From Gymnopilus junonius (Eukaryota; Basidiomycota; Agaricomycetes; Agaricales; Galerinaceae): a DNA stretch of 64,000 nt. Below are positions 42,930 through 54,588 of this stretch, piece after piece (position 1 is the first letter of the stretch; the number at the start of each line of letters is the position of its first letter). Position numbers and translations under genes: made by a program. The notes beneath the pieces are model-generated. The model ran no database searches, was not told the origin of the DNA, and saw only the letters and a program-made list of their open reading frames with translations. The stretch lies in NCBI GenBank assembly GCA_015501075.1, contig JADNYJ010000093.1:1-64000 (forward strand), given 5' to 3'.

Positions 42930-43465
42930 CTGTTGCATTTCATTCAATTCACCAGTCACGGGTCACAGGCCCTCCAAAATCGGCGAAATGTCACAGTTGT
43001 CTGCGGTCACAAGGCTGAGTGGCGAAACCATTTGATGGCCATAAATTTGGTCATTTTTGCACTTAAAATCGCAAAAATCACCCCAGAACTGGTGAACTGC
43101 CACTCTGGCATTCTTAAATTACTAGAAATAAAAGTTGTGAGACTGTAATTAGTTAAACTAAGTATTTTGTGGCTTAGAGGTCAATGTCCGAGTCTTCATA
43201 ACTGGGTTTGATATCATGCTACCAAAATCGGACAGATGATTGCTACATAAGTAGTCGAAAAAGAACACATCAGGTGAGAATCGAACCCACTGCCTAGAGC
43301 AGTCATTGAACTACTTTGACACATACTACCAGTCCACCACAACAACTCTGTAAGACCGGTGAAATTTTAGGTAGGTCACAGGTCCCAAGCCCACCTGGTG
43401 AACCTGGCATTTCACCAGGCAGGTCACAGGTCACAGGGGGTGGTGAATTGAATGAAATGCAACAG
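42930..43465. mobile_element. 536 bp MITE, same family as 33199-33773
   Basis: Ends CTGTTGCATTTCATTCAATT (left) with the reverse complement at the right, TIR about 25 bp, TA at both sides (42928-42929 and 43466-43467). After the TIR it has GTCAC-rich subterminal repeats (CAGTCACGGGTCACAGGCC; CAGGTCACAGGTCACAGG). The element lies 135 bp after the stop of the AA7 gene and is non-coding. Confidence 0.88.
43265..43345 (-). other. tRNA-like A/B-box relic inside the MITE
   Basis: On the minus strand TGGTGGACTGG (43329-43339) fits an A box and GGTTCGATTCT (43277-43287) fits a B box, 52 nt apart. The B box is flanked by a T-stem (GTGGG / CTCAC) and preceded by a small hairpin (CTGC..CTAG..GCAG) in the place of a long variable arm. 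The acceptor stem does not pair, so it is not a working tRNA. It may be a SINE or tRNA remnant captured by the element, or chance. Confidence 0.4.
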
Positions 43466-43534
43466 TATAATGAAAGTCGCTGTTAAGAAAAATCCCTTGT
43501 AATGGAAACTTTGATTATCAAGACCTGCTCAGTA

Positions 43535-44821
43535 AGGTAGGGCTCGTGCACGATGTTGAAACGCCACGGGAATTTGGCGAAACCTTGGGACTCCTTATGA
43601 GAAGTTTAATGGCATTCTACTGATTCTACTGTTCGCAGCCAAATTTTTTAAATAAAGGGTGTAGCAAGTGCCATTAACCTTTCAAGTCGGCAACGCCTGG
43701 AGAATTGAGTCTCGTTTCACCGCCAAAAGTCGGCCTGGTAATTTACCGGTAATTTACTGGTAATTTACTGGTAAGTTACCTCCTTGATAGGGCAGGGTTC
43801 GCAGGTGGTAAGTTACCTGTATCACGTGATAGGTCAGTTGGGGGACCGAGGAGCAAGGAGGTTCTAACAGCCACCTTCGGGCTGTATAATTCTAGCCAAG
43901 AACATGTAGTATCTCCTATACCACTTTAGAAGCTGGTCAGCCATCAGGAATGTGCTATGTACTCGAGTAGCTAGCAGACCAGTCCTCACTACATCATTCA
44001 CGGTAGTAGCCGGACCGGCAGAAATCATCAAATTTCTCGACATTTGCCTCGACATTTATCTCACCCCAATGACCCGCATAGCAGCCATACCTCTCAGTAT
44101 ATCTGAGATTTTGATACCAGAAGATAGTCTCAATGTGGTGGACTTGTCTACTTTCCCAGTCCCTTCCGACAAGAATGCCCCAAAGCTACTTGATCTCACC
44201 GACAACATGCTCTTCTCGGAAACAGCCAGCCTCATCCAAGATGAACAACGGGTCGCATTTTTACAATCTCTGGCCATGCCAACAGGTGAAGAAACTCTAG
44301 AAATATGCAAACGAAGGGGCGTTGCATTGGAAGCCAATCAGACAATCCAATCCCTCGTTTACCCCCACGGAAACATGGATATACGCCTGCCATTGTGGAT
44401 TGTTGAATACTGGCTTGAGGCGAACTATATTTTGGAAGCAAAAATTCAGTGGCACGCTGCAATCACCTGGTTACAGCAGAAGAAGTCTCAAGGAACACTT
44501 GGTCTACTCACCCAACTCATGCTCCTAGTGCTAATCTTGACGACAACGACTTCTCGATGTCGTTTGATTAGCGTATCGAAAGGAGGTGATGTATAGTAGT
44601 GCGTAATCAACGGTTGCGAGAAGCCTGCGGAGTCGTCAAGTGCCGCAGGCGGCGAAAAAATAATATATTAAATATTTAATGCACGTGTATTTAATGCACG
44701 TGACATGTAACTTACCAGTAATTTACCTGGTAAGTTACCTAGGCGGGACGGGGGAGGGGGTAACTTACCAGTAAGTAACCCCCCGGGAGTTTTTTACGCA
44801 ACCCTAGCATGCGCCCTACCT
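43535..44821. mobile_element. 1.3 kb TIR element with GGTAA/TTACC subterminal repeats
   Basis: Ends AGGTAGGGCTCGTGC and the reverse complement of AGGTAGGGCGCATGC, flanked by TA (43533-43534 and 44822-44823). Both subterminal regions carry many copies of the near-palindrome GGTAA(G/T)TTACC: at least four at 43736-43820 and four at 44708-44780. Such arrays usually are transposase-binding sites in DNA transposons. Between them lies one 214-residue ORF. No DDE transposase is recognisable, so the copy may be non-autonomous. Confidence 0.72.
43952..44596 (+). CDS. ORF within the GGTAA/TTACC element
   Basis: 214 residues. The N-terminal part is hydrophobic/mixed (KFLDICLDIYLTPMTRIAAI). The middle has IPEDSLNVVDLSTFPVPSDK and ends with YPHGNMDIRLPLWIVEYWLE then ILEAKIQWHAAITWLQQKKS. 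The last block resembles a pattern I associate with N-terminal regions of Ulp1-protease ORFs carried by large agaricomycete DNA transposons (P-WI--YW---------W--A--WL), but no protease domain is present. This could be a truncated element protein. The assignment is tentative. Confidence 0.4.
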   Translation: MLCTRVASRPVLTTSFTVVAGPAEIIKFLDICLDIYLTPMTRIAAIPLSISEILIPEDSLNVVDLSTFPVPSDKNAPKLLDLTDNMLFSETASLIQDEQRVAFLQSLAMPTGEETLEICKRRGVALEANQTIQSLVYPHGNMDIRLPLWIVEYWLEANYILEAKIQWHAAITWLQQKKSQGTLGLLTQLMLLVLILTTTTSRCRLISVSKGGDV

Positions 44822-45202
44822 TATATGAATCAGCCTCCGTTTACTAACGCTCTGCTTGGCAGCACTGTTGGCAGCCAACGGACTTTCAGGCCTTGGCGAC
44901 AATTTGGCAAGGAATTTAGTCATCCGGATGACGAAAGTTCTCACACGCACGCGCGCATGAATTTCAATTTCAGTCTCAAATTGATCCCGGAATGTCTGAA
45001 AGCCGCGTCCCTACCTTGCCGTCGTGGTGACGCACGCTGTCCTTCCAGAGCATTCAGGAGCAATATTGGTTACTCTCTGACACCTGCATTTCCACAGCTG
45101 TCTGCTATAAAGACTACGCGTTCTGTTTGACATTCCCAATCGCGTCCCATTCCACCTTACTGCCCAACTGCGTTCCACTCTCTCAGCAACCAATTCCTAC
45201 CA
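44822..45202. other. Promoter region of the MAPEG gene
   Basis: 381 bp upstream of ATG 45203. It has CT-rich stretches and CCTTAC/CCATTC runs typical of fungal promoters. No gene seen. Confidence 0.5.
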
Positions 45203-46022
45203 ATGTCGACCACTGTGACGATACCTGAGGGGTATGTTTTAAACACCTGCCCTACTGCCAGCACGTCGCATCGCAGACTGACATGAACCAATCCACCTTT
45301 CGCTATTCAGTTTCCAATATGTCGGAGCTGCTCTACTGAGCACCACCATCCTCCTTTTCACTCAAAACTCGCTCGTTAGCCGTCATCGTAAAAAGGCTGG
45401 AATTGAGTACCCCCAAAGTACGTCAAATTGGCTTCTGGAGGTGTTGGCGCGTCTAATCGCCCTCTAGTGTATGCTGAGAAAGCTCAAGCGGATAGTTCAC
45501 GCGAGGCGTATCAGTTCAATTGTGCTCAGCGTGCGTGATGGAGTAATTACTGTATTGATTCAAAGTGCTCACGACTTCTCTTGTAGGAGCTCACCAGAAC
45601 ACTCTTGAGAATATCCCCATCTTATTCACGACGTGAGTGGGCTGTCACTTGTGTTCTTGGCCCTTTCTGAATTCGGGCGCGTTCTTGGCTCTTCAGTTCC
45701 CTCCTTAGCGGTCTTCAGTTCCCAATCCCGACCGCGATTGCCACCGCTCTCTGGACGGTGTCTCGTTTCTCGTATACATTCGGGTATATTAAAGACCCGA
45801 AGAAGGTGCGTTAGATTTGCGTACATGGTTAGGCCCTTCAATGACCTTGCCTTTATTTAGCGCGGAACGCTCATGTACATTCTTGGACAAATCGGTCAGC
45901 TAGGTACGCTATTCTCTCCTTTCCACAGTTGTGGATATCGTAATGAAATGTTCTCTTCAGGAATGATTGTTGGATCTTTGTATGTGGCGGGCAACTGGTT
46001 ACTTGCAGGGTTCAGGAAGTAA
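45203..46022 (+). CDS. Microsomal glutathione S-transferase 3-like (MAPEG) protein
   Basis: Seven exons: 45203-45231, 45311-45417, 45468-45530, 45587-45632, 45697-45805, 45861-45903, 45961-46022 (459 nt, 152 aa, the usual MAPEG size), all GT-AG and in phase. The protein has four membrane spans: FQYVGAALLSTTILLFTQ, a span around IPTAIATALWTVSRF, GTLMYILGQIGQL, and IVGSLYVAGNWLLAGF. The family signature FNCAQRAHQNTLENIP is complete. MGST3-type enzymes conjugate or reduce lipophilic substrates with glutathione in the ER or mitochondrial membrane. The model needs no repair. Confidence 0.95.
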
Positions 46023-46753
46023 TTACTTCCAAAGAAAATGCACATCCTCTTCAGCTTCAATCTTTAATCCCTGAGCTCTGATTTCAGACTTCGACACGCA
46101 ACGTAATCTGTTTACTCTGTTAATTAATTCAATAATTGTTTTGATTGTCATGTCTGATGGACCAAAGGAAGTCCGCTGTAGAGTCCTCGATTCTTACGCC
46201 CTTATACGATTAATATTGGCTGGTAGATCCCATGTGTCAGAGATAGCTCGTTCCAGGTGCGACACGAGTTTCTAATGCGGAGGTAACCATTTGTCCCTCT
46301 TCTGTAATTTGCTTTTCCTACCCACTTCGGATTAAAATTCCGAGTGATGTGGACCAATAACTTGCCTTTTCCGTCCCTGGCTGACCAAGGGTGACTAAGT
46401 GTACTTGGTAATTGATCCAGCCGGTCGACGCGTACGCATCCGGCAATGTATCGAATACAGTCGTCTCTTGGTGTGCCACATTCACGGAAAAGCAGGAATA
46501 AAATGGGCTGGGGCCAGCAACAATAGTGATAAATTGGTAATGGGTTATAGATTAATCCTGAGACATACTACACCGGGCAAGAACAAATCTAGTCTTCTCT
46601 TGGGCAGACTGTCGACGCGAACGGACCAGTTAGGGGCTCTCGCAGTCCACGTGATATTACGGAGATTGAATTAATTTGCATCTCAGCCTCGTTCCCACGC
46701 CGCGTGTCGCCGCATTTTTGACCACAACTTCTTGCTGACTGCTGCTACATCCG
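46023..46753. other. Intergenic, nothing recognised
   Basis: A plus ORF at 46399-46674 has no recognisable features. The last ~100 bp form the promoter of the zinc-finger gene. Confidence 0.5.
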
Positions 46754-48206
46754 ATGGCGAAGAAGAAGAATAAGCAGGTGTGCTTTGTGCCTTTTACATC
46801 TTGAGATCGTTACTCAGCTTCGTTTAGGTTATCCGTCCATGGTGTTGGTACTGTGAGCGCGAATTTGAGGACGAAAAGGGTGCGTATGACTCACATTCTG
46901 GCACGGAGCGATTTCGCTGATTTTATGTAGTCTTAATGCAGCACCAGAAGGCAAAGCACTTCAAATGTAATATGTGTCCAAGAAGGCTCAACACGGCCGG
47001 TGGATTGGCGGTACACATTCAGCAAGTCCATAAACTTGAACCCGAAAAGTAAACAGCACTATTTTTTTGGCGCTTCGAGCATATTCTTATTGATCTTCTC
47101 TAATCCAGTCTTCCTCGCATTGAAAATGCTTTGCCGGGTCGCGATGGATACGAGGTTGAGATTTTCGGAATGGAAGGAATACCTGCGCCAGATGTCGCCG
47201 ACTACAAACGTCGGAAAGAGATTGAACTGGGTCTAGCTGCCGGGTCAATTTCGCAACCACCACCAAAGAGGGCGAAGGTTGATAATCGCCCTCTTTCAGA
47301 GGATGAACTCCGGCGTCAGCTTGAAGAGCACAAGGCTCTAATGGGAATCACGGTCCCCCAAGAACCCGCCGCAACTCCGGCAGAGTCGAGCTCGGGTGCC
47401 GTGTATGGTGCTCCCCAGACTTATGCTACCCCACCAATCCCTACTCCAGGCCTTGCAGGCGTTACGCCAATCCCAACGCCACCTTTTATACCACCTCCAC
47501 CAGGCGCTTTCCCAGGTGCACCGCCGCCTTTCCCTCCCTTTATGCCTGGCTTTCCTCCAGGGTAAGTGAGACTAAATTTTCCATTTCGAATTTTCCTCAC
47601 GTCTTTTCAGTCCCCCGCCGCCTGGGTTCCCCATGGCCCCTCCACCGTTCCCACCCGGCGCCCCACCATTCCCTCCAGGTGGCCCAATGGGCCGACCACC
47701 ATTCCCTCCTCCCCCATTCATGCCACCTCCCGGCATGTCACCACCTGGTCCTCCCGGTGCGTTCTCTCCGCCTAACCCCCTCCCACCTCCCCAGTTTGTC
47801 CCTGCACAAAATCCTTCTGGACCCCCTGTGACTGCTCCAGCGCCTGCTCTACCCCCTCATGCGCCATCTGGATCTCAGGCACCTCCTGCACCATCGCATC
47901 CGGAACCGCTTAGGAGACAAGAGCCGCGGGTAAGACAGCCTGTGCTAACACTTCCCAATGGCGTCACTTCCCAGACGAATCCTGAATTCAAGAAGGCTAC
48001 GGATCTCAAATTTAAGGATGCCAACTTCTCACCTGTATGTCGGATTTTGTCGTACTTTTTTTTTCCGTTCTTCATTCATTCTTTCACAGGAAGAGCACCG
48101 GGCTATTCATCCCAAGTATTTCTATGCTAACCTGTCTGAGAGTTCGGCAACTCATCCCGAAGAATCACGTGGCAAAAAGCGCGCCAGAGCAGAGGATTTC
48201 TTGTAA
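46754..48206 (+). CDS. BuGZ/ZNF207-like C2H2 zinc-finger protein
   Basis: Six exons: 46754-46777, 46828-46879, 46931-47048, 47109-47561, 47611-48034, 48090-48206 (1188 nt, 395 aa), all in phase. [20 protein letters not shown] starts two adjacent C2H2 fingers: [23 protein letters not shown] and [24 protein letters not shown]. They are followed by the conserved [20 protein letters not shown]. The middle is an extreme Pro/Phe/Gly/Met-rich tract ([15 protein letters not shown] style), and the C-terminus is [22 protein letters not shown]. In animals BuGZ binds Bub3 and tubulin and phase-separates through its low-complexity region, acting in spindle assembly and splicing. A similar role here is inferred; a GLEBS motif was not identified with certainty. 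Confidence 0.9.
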
Positions 48207-50030
48207 TCGTATTCCGAAAGAGGTTTGTTTTGTCCTAACTTGCTCTATACATGATATCTAACCGGCGACGCCAACAGGGCTCAGAAGGCGTTGATGACTA
48301 AACAATTGCCCATCAGTCCGTCCCATCATCCAACCATTTTGCTCTTTTTCACTCTACTTATCATCTCGATCCTTTCCTGAGCTTGTAACGTTAAACTATA
48401 ATGAGGGTGGTCAAGCGCAAGACGACGAAGTCGATGGAATGGTGGCATTGGTAGGCCGCTTCTGCCTTGTTTACTTCTTTTTCTTTCTTTTTTCATCCTT
48501 TTACAACCCATGCTCCGAAAACATCATCGTACTTAGGTTCGTGTATCTCTTCTGTCTTTTGCTACTAAGGCGCTGGGGGTTCTTTGGCGGTCGTGTACGA
48601 GAGACGGTCGGTCGGTTTTCTCCCTAAATTTATATTCTTTGTGTTTCTGTATCGTCTAGCCACTTTCTAAGGTCGGTGAATTTATGGGGTGATACTGAGT
48701 GCTGCAGAAATCTTTTTCCCCATTGTGATCCCTTCGGGAGGATCTTCGCATCCGTATATTTCAAGCTCAGAATTAATTCAGTCCGTCCGGTCTCTTTATC
48801 TGATCGTTCTCATTGTTCATTGGCATCTCTTTCGTATTATAGCTATCCGCGGCGCTGGAGGTTTTGCGTTTTGACTCCACCGCTCTTATCGATCGCCTTT
48901 CGCACCTACGGCAGCACATGCATTTGGTATGTCCACCAATGCTTTGATCGCTGTATCTCTATGTTGTGGGCGGGCCCATCCATGTGTACTTGCAGCCTTA
49001 TAAAAATGTCTTCCTTTCAGTCTTCCTAAGTGGTGTGAAAATCGATAAGATTTGTTTCACAGTGATAGTCGCCAGTGGCTGGATTGTACGCGGCCATGGT
49101 CGAATATAGTTTTGTGGCCATGTCAAAGGAAGGAGTCCTCGTTATCCGGTGTTATCGCCTCGTTGTTCCCTTCTGTCGCGTATGCAGCGGGTGTAATTAA
49201 TAGCCGGCACCTCGTTGACAAGGCTAGACAAGGCTGTGTGGGCAAGAATTGCCTCAGATCCAAGGACCACGCAGGTCTGACATAAATCTCCGAATTCCGT
49301 GACAAGCGCGTCGTATTGGTCATTTGAGTGAGTCTTTTGCGCTCCTATTGTTAACTCGACTGAAAATGTCACGCTGCCCAGGCGTTAGTAAGCGACTTTT
49401 GAGCGCTTGTTGAGGGCTTGGAACCGTCGTTCCGTCATCTGCGGTGAGTGATGTTATCTTATGATGTCAGAGCGCTGCCAGTGAATATCGATAAGGCTCA
49501 CCTTAGATCTGCGACAAGGTGCCCTATAAAGGTATGTACCCGGTGTTTCCGTTTGTAAGTTGAATTGTACTTACTGCGCCTCGAAGGCGATTAGATCCGC
49601 ATGAGGTTTTCGGCTTTCTAGACTCGACTACGGTACGTCAGATATTTACGTTCATTTAACGCTTCATCTATCGGTCAGAATATATCGCATTTGGTGATAA
49701 ACTTGGGTACGAAAAGGGCTCAAATTCTTGTGATTTGATGTGTACATTCGCATGCACTTAAAAGTCCAACTTGACGCTCAAGTGTGCAAGTGTGCGAAGG
49801 CCCAAAGGGTCCATCTAGGATTGATCAGAGGCGGAAAACCAGTCGATTTCTCACGTATAGCCACCGGATTGTAACAGGGAATGGAAGATTGAAGTACGTA
49901 CATTGATGTATTTCCTTTGGTGTGAGTCATTTACTTAACCTGGCGGCTCCTACAGGTATATAATGACGTGAGATTTTGGTAGCCCCCACTTTCGCTTTTT
50001 TCCTCAGATCTTTACATTCTCTCTACCATC
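48207..50030. other. 1.8 kb without a supportable gene
   Basis: T-rich sequence with many short ORFs (48439-48627, 48676-49029, 49052-49285 and others), none with recognisable features or splice structure. It covers the 3' flank of the zinc-finger gene and the promoter of the ABC gene. Confidence 0.5.
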
Positions 50031-52620
50031 ATGCAGGACGAGAAGACCCCAAAGTCAACCAAGGAACAAGTTCCCCGAATCACGATCACACAGCTTCGCC
50101 TGGGCGTATGGAATTTAAAGATAGCAGAAGAAACCGTCTTTGGCCTGCGCAAACAGTGGAAGGATATCAAAACGGCGTTACCACTTTTCCGAAGGCTCGC
50201 TAATGATATCTTTAATGTTGCGCCCACTCTCTTCATAATCTTTGTGCTGTGTCAGATATGGCAGGGCATCGAAGACTCTATCCTTCTACATTTCTCCAAT
50301 GAACTTCTGCGATCGGTGAGTTGTTTTCTAGAGTCTAGGCAATCCATCTAATACCCTTTATACAGATAGAGGAAGGGCTCGTTCGAGGGATGCCTGATCA
50401 ACGGCAAATCATCTCCGCTGTCCTCGCACGTTTAGCATGTACTGCATTTGTTTCCATTCTGGCTTGGTACGGGTAAGTAGTTACGTACCCTCTATTTGAT
50501 GAAGCGCTTTACTTATGCCAAAACTTTAGGGAAAGAGTCCTTGACCGCCTACGAACCCGCGTCAGCCGCTACTTTGGACTTGAGCTAATGAAAGGTGTGT
50601 CATTCCGTCTTAAACGCTCTCACTATAGCCTTAACGAATCCCTCCAGCCAAACTTCGTATCGACTTGACAACGTCCAAAGGTAATTATGTAGCTTCAATG
50701 AATTTGGCTCATTTCCTCATCGATATTCATAGATGCACGTAGCAAACAGGAAGCAACTGCTCGCCAAGCTTGGGATGCCTTGGAAGGGCTGATGAGGTTT
50801 GGCACAGATTTGTTAAGGACTGGTAGTCAGTTACTGCTGATTGCCCATATCTCGCGTTCCACTGGCGGCCCCCTTTTTTCCCTCGTATGTCTTGCACAGC
50901 CGCTCCTTTCTGGATTTCTTCGACTTTCCATATGGGACAAAGGTTAGTATCAGATATTTGGGTTTTTGGGTTGAATAAGACACTCATTCTACTTACTCAG
51001 TTTCTTTCGGTTTCGCAGATGACCCTCATTATCAGAGAATGAAGGCTCTTGAAAAGCTCACTACCGAAGAATTTCGTCAGGACGTCATTAGCGGCGCTCT
51101 CGCTCCGTGGATTATCGATGGTAAACATCTTCACACTTTTGCGTATCACTTTTCTCACCGATTTCAGAATACAACAAGACCCGGACTAAGTTAGGAGACA
51201 CCTCCGACAGTCATCCGTATGAACAATTTGAGGTACATCAAGGTCCACTTCGCGGTATGCTCGAAAAACTTGCAGGAGACTTACCGATGGTACTGTCATA
51301 TTTCCTATGTCCATTCTTCAGTCTTATGACCATCTCGATAATTCACCTAGATATTCTGTGCTTTTCAAGCTCTCAGTAACCCGTCCGCATTTTCAGTGGC
51401 GTCTATCGCAATCCTTCAACAGTCGTCTACCAATTTACGATACTCTGTGTCAATTGCCTTAAGTACAAGTCAGGGCTTCAGAAGGAGCATCGCGTCGATC
51501 AAAAGCATTTACGCGTCCACATCAGTAGTAAATTCTATGACAATTGGAGATACCCCATATCCAAGGATGTATGAGAAGTCGACAGTGATAGGACACTCAA
51601 AAGGGATGGGATTCGAATTGAAGTGGGTGATTACCTGCTCCTTAACTCTGTCGATCTATACTAAACAAGGGAATAGGGACATCTCGTTTTCTTATCCGGG
51701 AACCCAAGCAACGGCACCTTCTCTCAAAAATATATCTTTAACCATAAAACCCGGTCAACTTGTCGTCATTGTTGGTGCAAACGGAAGTGGGAAATCGACA
51801 CTTATCCGAATCCTATCTCGACTATACGACCCTTCCGCTGGCCAAGTCATCATTGACGGCCTACCGTCCTCTTCATACCGGATTAACGATCTGCATTCTG
51901 CAACTGCTCTTCTGAGCCAAGATAATCTGATATATCCGCTTTCGCTCGGAGAAAATATCGGGCTTGGTCATCCTGAGTGTGTTGCGGATGATGAGATGGT
52001 AATCGAGGCTGCAACAAAAGGTGGGGCCTTGGAAGTACTAGAGAAGTTCAAAGATGGAATGGAAACGGTGTTGCATCCGGTCATTAATACGTCTTCGATC
52101 GGTCTGTATGGGAACGAAAGTCATCCTCTTTACGAAGAAATGGAAAAAATACGGAAGCAAGTTGACATTTCTGGAGGAGAGAAACAGAGGATTGTCGCGT
52201 ATGTGGCTCAAATTGCTGAAATTGCATCTGTGTTTATAACTCTTGTTTCTATAACTGTCAAGTGCTCGCTCTTTTATGCGTTTCAATTCCGGAAAGGTCA
52301 AATTTGTGGCAGTGGACGAGCCAAGCTCTGCTTTGGATGCAGATGCAGAACTGAAACTCTTTCCAGAATTTGCTCGCTGTCCGTGAAGGAAAGACGATGG
52401 TGTTCGTCACTCATCGTTTTGGACATCTAACCAAACACGCCGACCTGATTATGTGCGTTAATGATTTACAAAACCATTCTATGTACGTTATTCACTATGT
52501 TGGTTAACAGATGCATGAAGGACGGCCTCATACTTGAAACGGGCTCACATGTGAACTCATTGAGATGCAGGGGAATACGCCAATCTCTATAAAATTCAAG
52601 CTAGCGCTTTTTCTGATTAA
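50031..52620 (+). CDS. Agaricomycete ABC-type ATPase (HlyB/MsbA-like)
   Basis: Eleven exons: 50031-50315, 50366-50472, 50530-50594, 50648-50680, 50733-50942, 51019-51120, 51168-51289, 51351-51622, 51677-52198, 52263-52452, 52511-52620. The C-terminal ATPase is complete: FELKDISFSYPGT, Walker A GANGSGKST, Q-loop LLSQDN, signature ISGGEKQR, Walker B KFVAVDEPSSALD, H-loop FVTHR. The N-terminal ~350 residues have a few hydrophobic segments (NVAPTLFIIFVLCQIW, LARLACTAFVSILAWYG) but not a clear six-span domain. Three one-base changes (an extra C near 52352, missing G near 52552 and 52572) disturb the 3' end. Corrected length is 672 aa. The sequence lies in a region otherwise free of repeats, so sequence error is likely. 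Transport substrate unknown. Confidence 0.88.
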
Positions 52621-52780
52621 ACTGTAAATAACTCAGCACCTTTGGTTTATCATGAACACTGTACGTGCAACACGTTAAATAATACTCCATAATCCTAACG
52701 AAAATTTGAGTATTATCGATAGTCAGCTCACCAGTGTGACTATTGATCCCTCCTAAGTATGCTGCGGTCGTGTCCACAAA

Positions 52781-53798
52781 TCAATTGTTCACATTCTCGA
52801 GTTGATTCGGTAGATTCGTTAAAGCGACACTGGAAGCGATTAACAGCACCTGAAAAGCAGAAGTTCGGACATGCTTCGTTGAGCTATCAGTCCTAATGAA
52901 CTGGTCACTTATTGGCACATGTTCATCAAATAATCGGATAAAAATCTCAGCAAATTCCAGCAAGGCCGTGCATTCCCGACGCGCGATTACGAATCGCTGG
53001 GCTCTGGCAAGCACGGGCTTGGGCGACATGTGGATTGACGAAAGTAACTGAACGACTGATGAGACGGATTGCAGAGATACAGACTGCGCAAGATAGAAAG
53101 GGGCCGAGAATTTTCAAAAAGATGCGAGATGAATGAAGCAGGAAAGCATAGTGACAGAAGCTTCCAACTGTTAGATAAAACATTGACGAGGGTCTGGAGA
53201 CTCGTCTCTGAGGAAGGCTGGATTTCCGGGTAAGTCCCCACAAAGGTGTTGCTACCAGATAGATGCATTGACAGAGGGAGTTGACCTGATCGAGCTAGCC
53301 ACTCTTGCGCCCTCTCGACCTGCTTCGGTAGGTCAGATATTGTGACGCAAATTTTTAAAGAAGTCCAAAGTTGGGGTGTAGACCACGCGACTTTCCTCCA
53401 CTTCCTGCAGATTGAGCCCAAGAACAACGGAGAAACATATTTATCCCCTTCAGTGTCATCTTCGTCATAATCATCACCAGGTAGGAGGTGGCGGTTCGGG
53501 TACAGGCAGAATAGAAATATTCTGAGATAATTTCAGGGAGCATACCAAGAATGGGGCTATGGATATCGTTCATTTCGTTCGTGAGGTCCTGGAGCTGCAG
53601 ATGCATTTGAAAAAGAGCTCGCTTGGCATCGGCCATTTGCTTCTGTAGTTGTTCGATTTTGACACATGGACCGCAAGATTGGCCATTTGCTACTTGACAT
53701 GAATTCGCAGTATGGGGAACAGAGTAAATTGCTTCCATGTTTGGTGTGCCAGACGAACTGGGAGATGTTGCGGTTTGAAACTTCCAACCAAAACGCAA
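52781..53798 (-). CDS. F-box protein with coiled-coil lead, one-base gap
   Basis: ATG 53798 (or 53738). A coiled coil (CVKIEQLQKQMADAKRALFQ) precedes an F-box-like segment PILGMLPEIISE then IFLFCLYPN, and VSPLFLGSICRKWRKVAWST then PQLWTSLKICVT. The last block is the standard agaricomycete F-box-protein signature (C--WR--A-STP-LWSSL). The reading frame shifts by one base within TCAGAATATTTC near 53521: an AAA run read as AA would explain it. The 3' part is harder to follow and its frame changes again near 53100. Predicted role: substrate adaptor of an SCF ligase. Confidence 0.65.
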
Positions 53799-54588
53799 AT
53801 CAATAAATCACGTAAACCCATGACGTAGTTCCCCCAGAAGTGTTATCGGAGGGCTTGTATATGTCGTGGGGTGCATAGAATTTGTTTGAACAGGTGTTGA
53901 AAAGGTGGTCTATGCATGAGGAAGTGAATAATTTGGGTGAAAGAGGAAAGTGGATTACTCCCAGGTTTGTGGATCTGCATTCGCATATTGGGGTGCCATA
54001 TTTGCGCAGTGTCCAGTTCAACCATGATTACCTGGGAGAACATAGGCTTGGCTAAATGACGAATATGATAAATTGCCCAGCTGCAAAAGGCGGGGCCTCG
54101 GAAGTAGTAAAGAAGTTTAAAAATGAGGAGAAATACATATAACGTTCTGACTCCAGTCGGACAGTTTCCACTGCATGTATGATTTAATTATACGAGTCGC
54201 ACTGACCCCCCTACAAAATAAAGATAAAGCATAGTAAAGGGCTCATCAATGCCTTGACGTATTTCTGTCCAATAAATGTAGTGTGTACAAGATTTCCCCA
54301 AAAAATATAATGATGATAAAGGACAACCGATTCAGTTAGAAAGGACGATGTGAAATGACTGTAGACATAGTTTACAATGATGAGCTGCGCAAGAACCGGG
54401 TTAACTTCGGAATAGAAGATCTATATAAATGGTGGTACAACTTGCAGAGAGGTGAGTAGCAGAAAGGGGAGCATGGTTGAAAACACGTCGTGTTGCTCAT
54501 AAGACATAGCACGAAAAAAAGAGGAGAGGGGAGAATATACACGCAAGTCCGGGTACCCGACACCATAAAATAGTAGCACGCCAACGTC
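53799..54588. other. Gap between F-box gene and SKN7 3' end
   Basis: Minus-strand ORFs 53800-54021 and 53843-54043 may be upstream exons of the F-box gene, but no domain is seen. The rest is AT-rich flank of SKN7. Confidence 0.4.

Noticed and set aside
43265..43345. Functional tRNA gene
   Set aside because: A and B boxes fit, but the acceptor stem does not pair and no anticodon arm is convincing.
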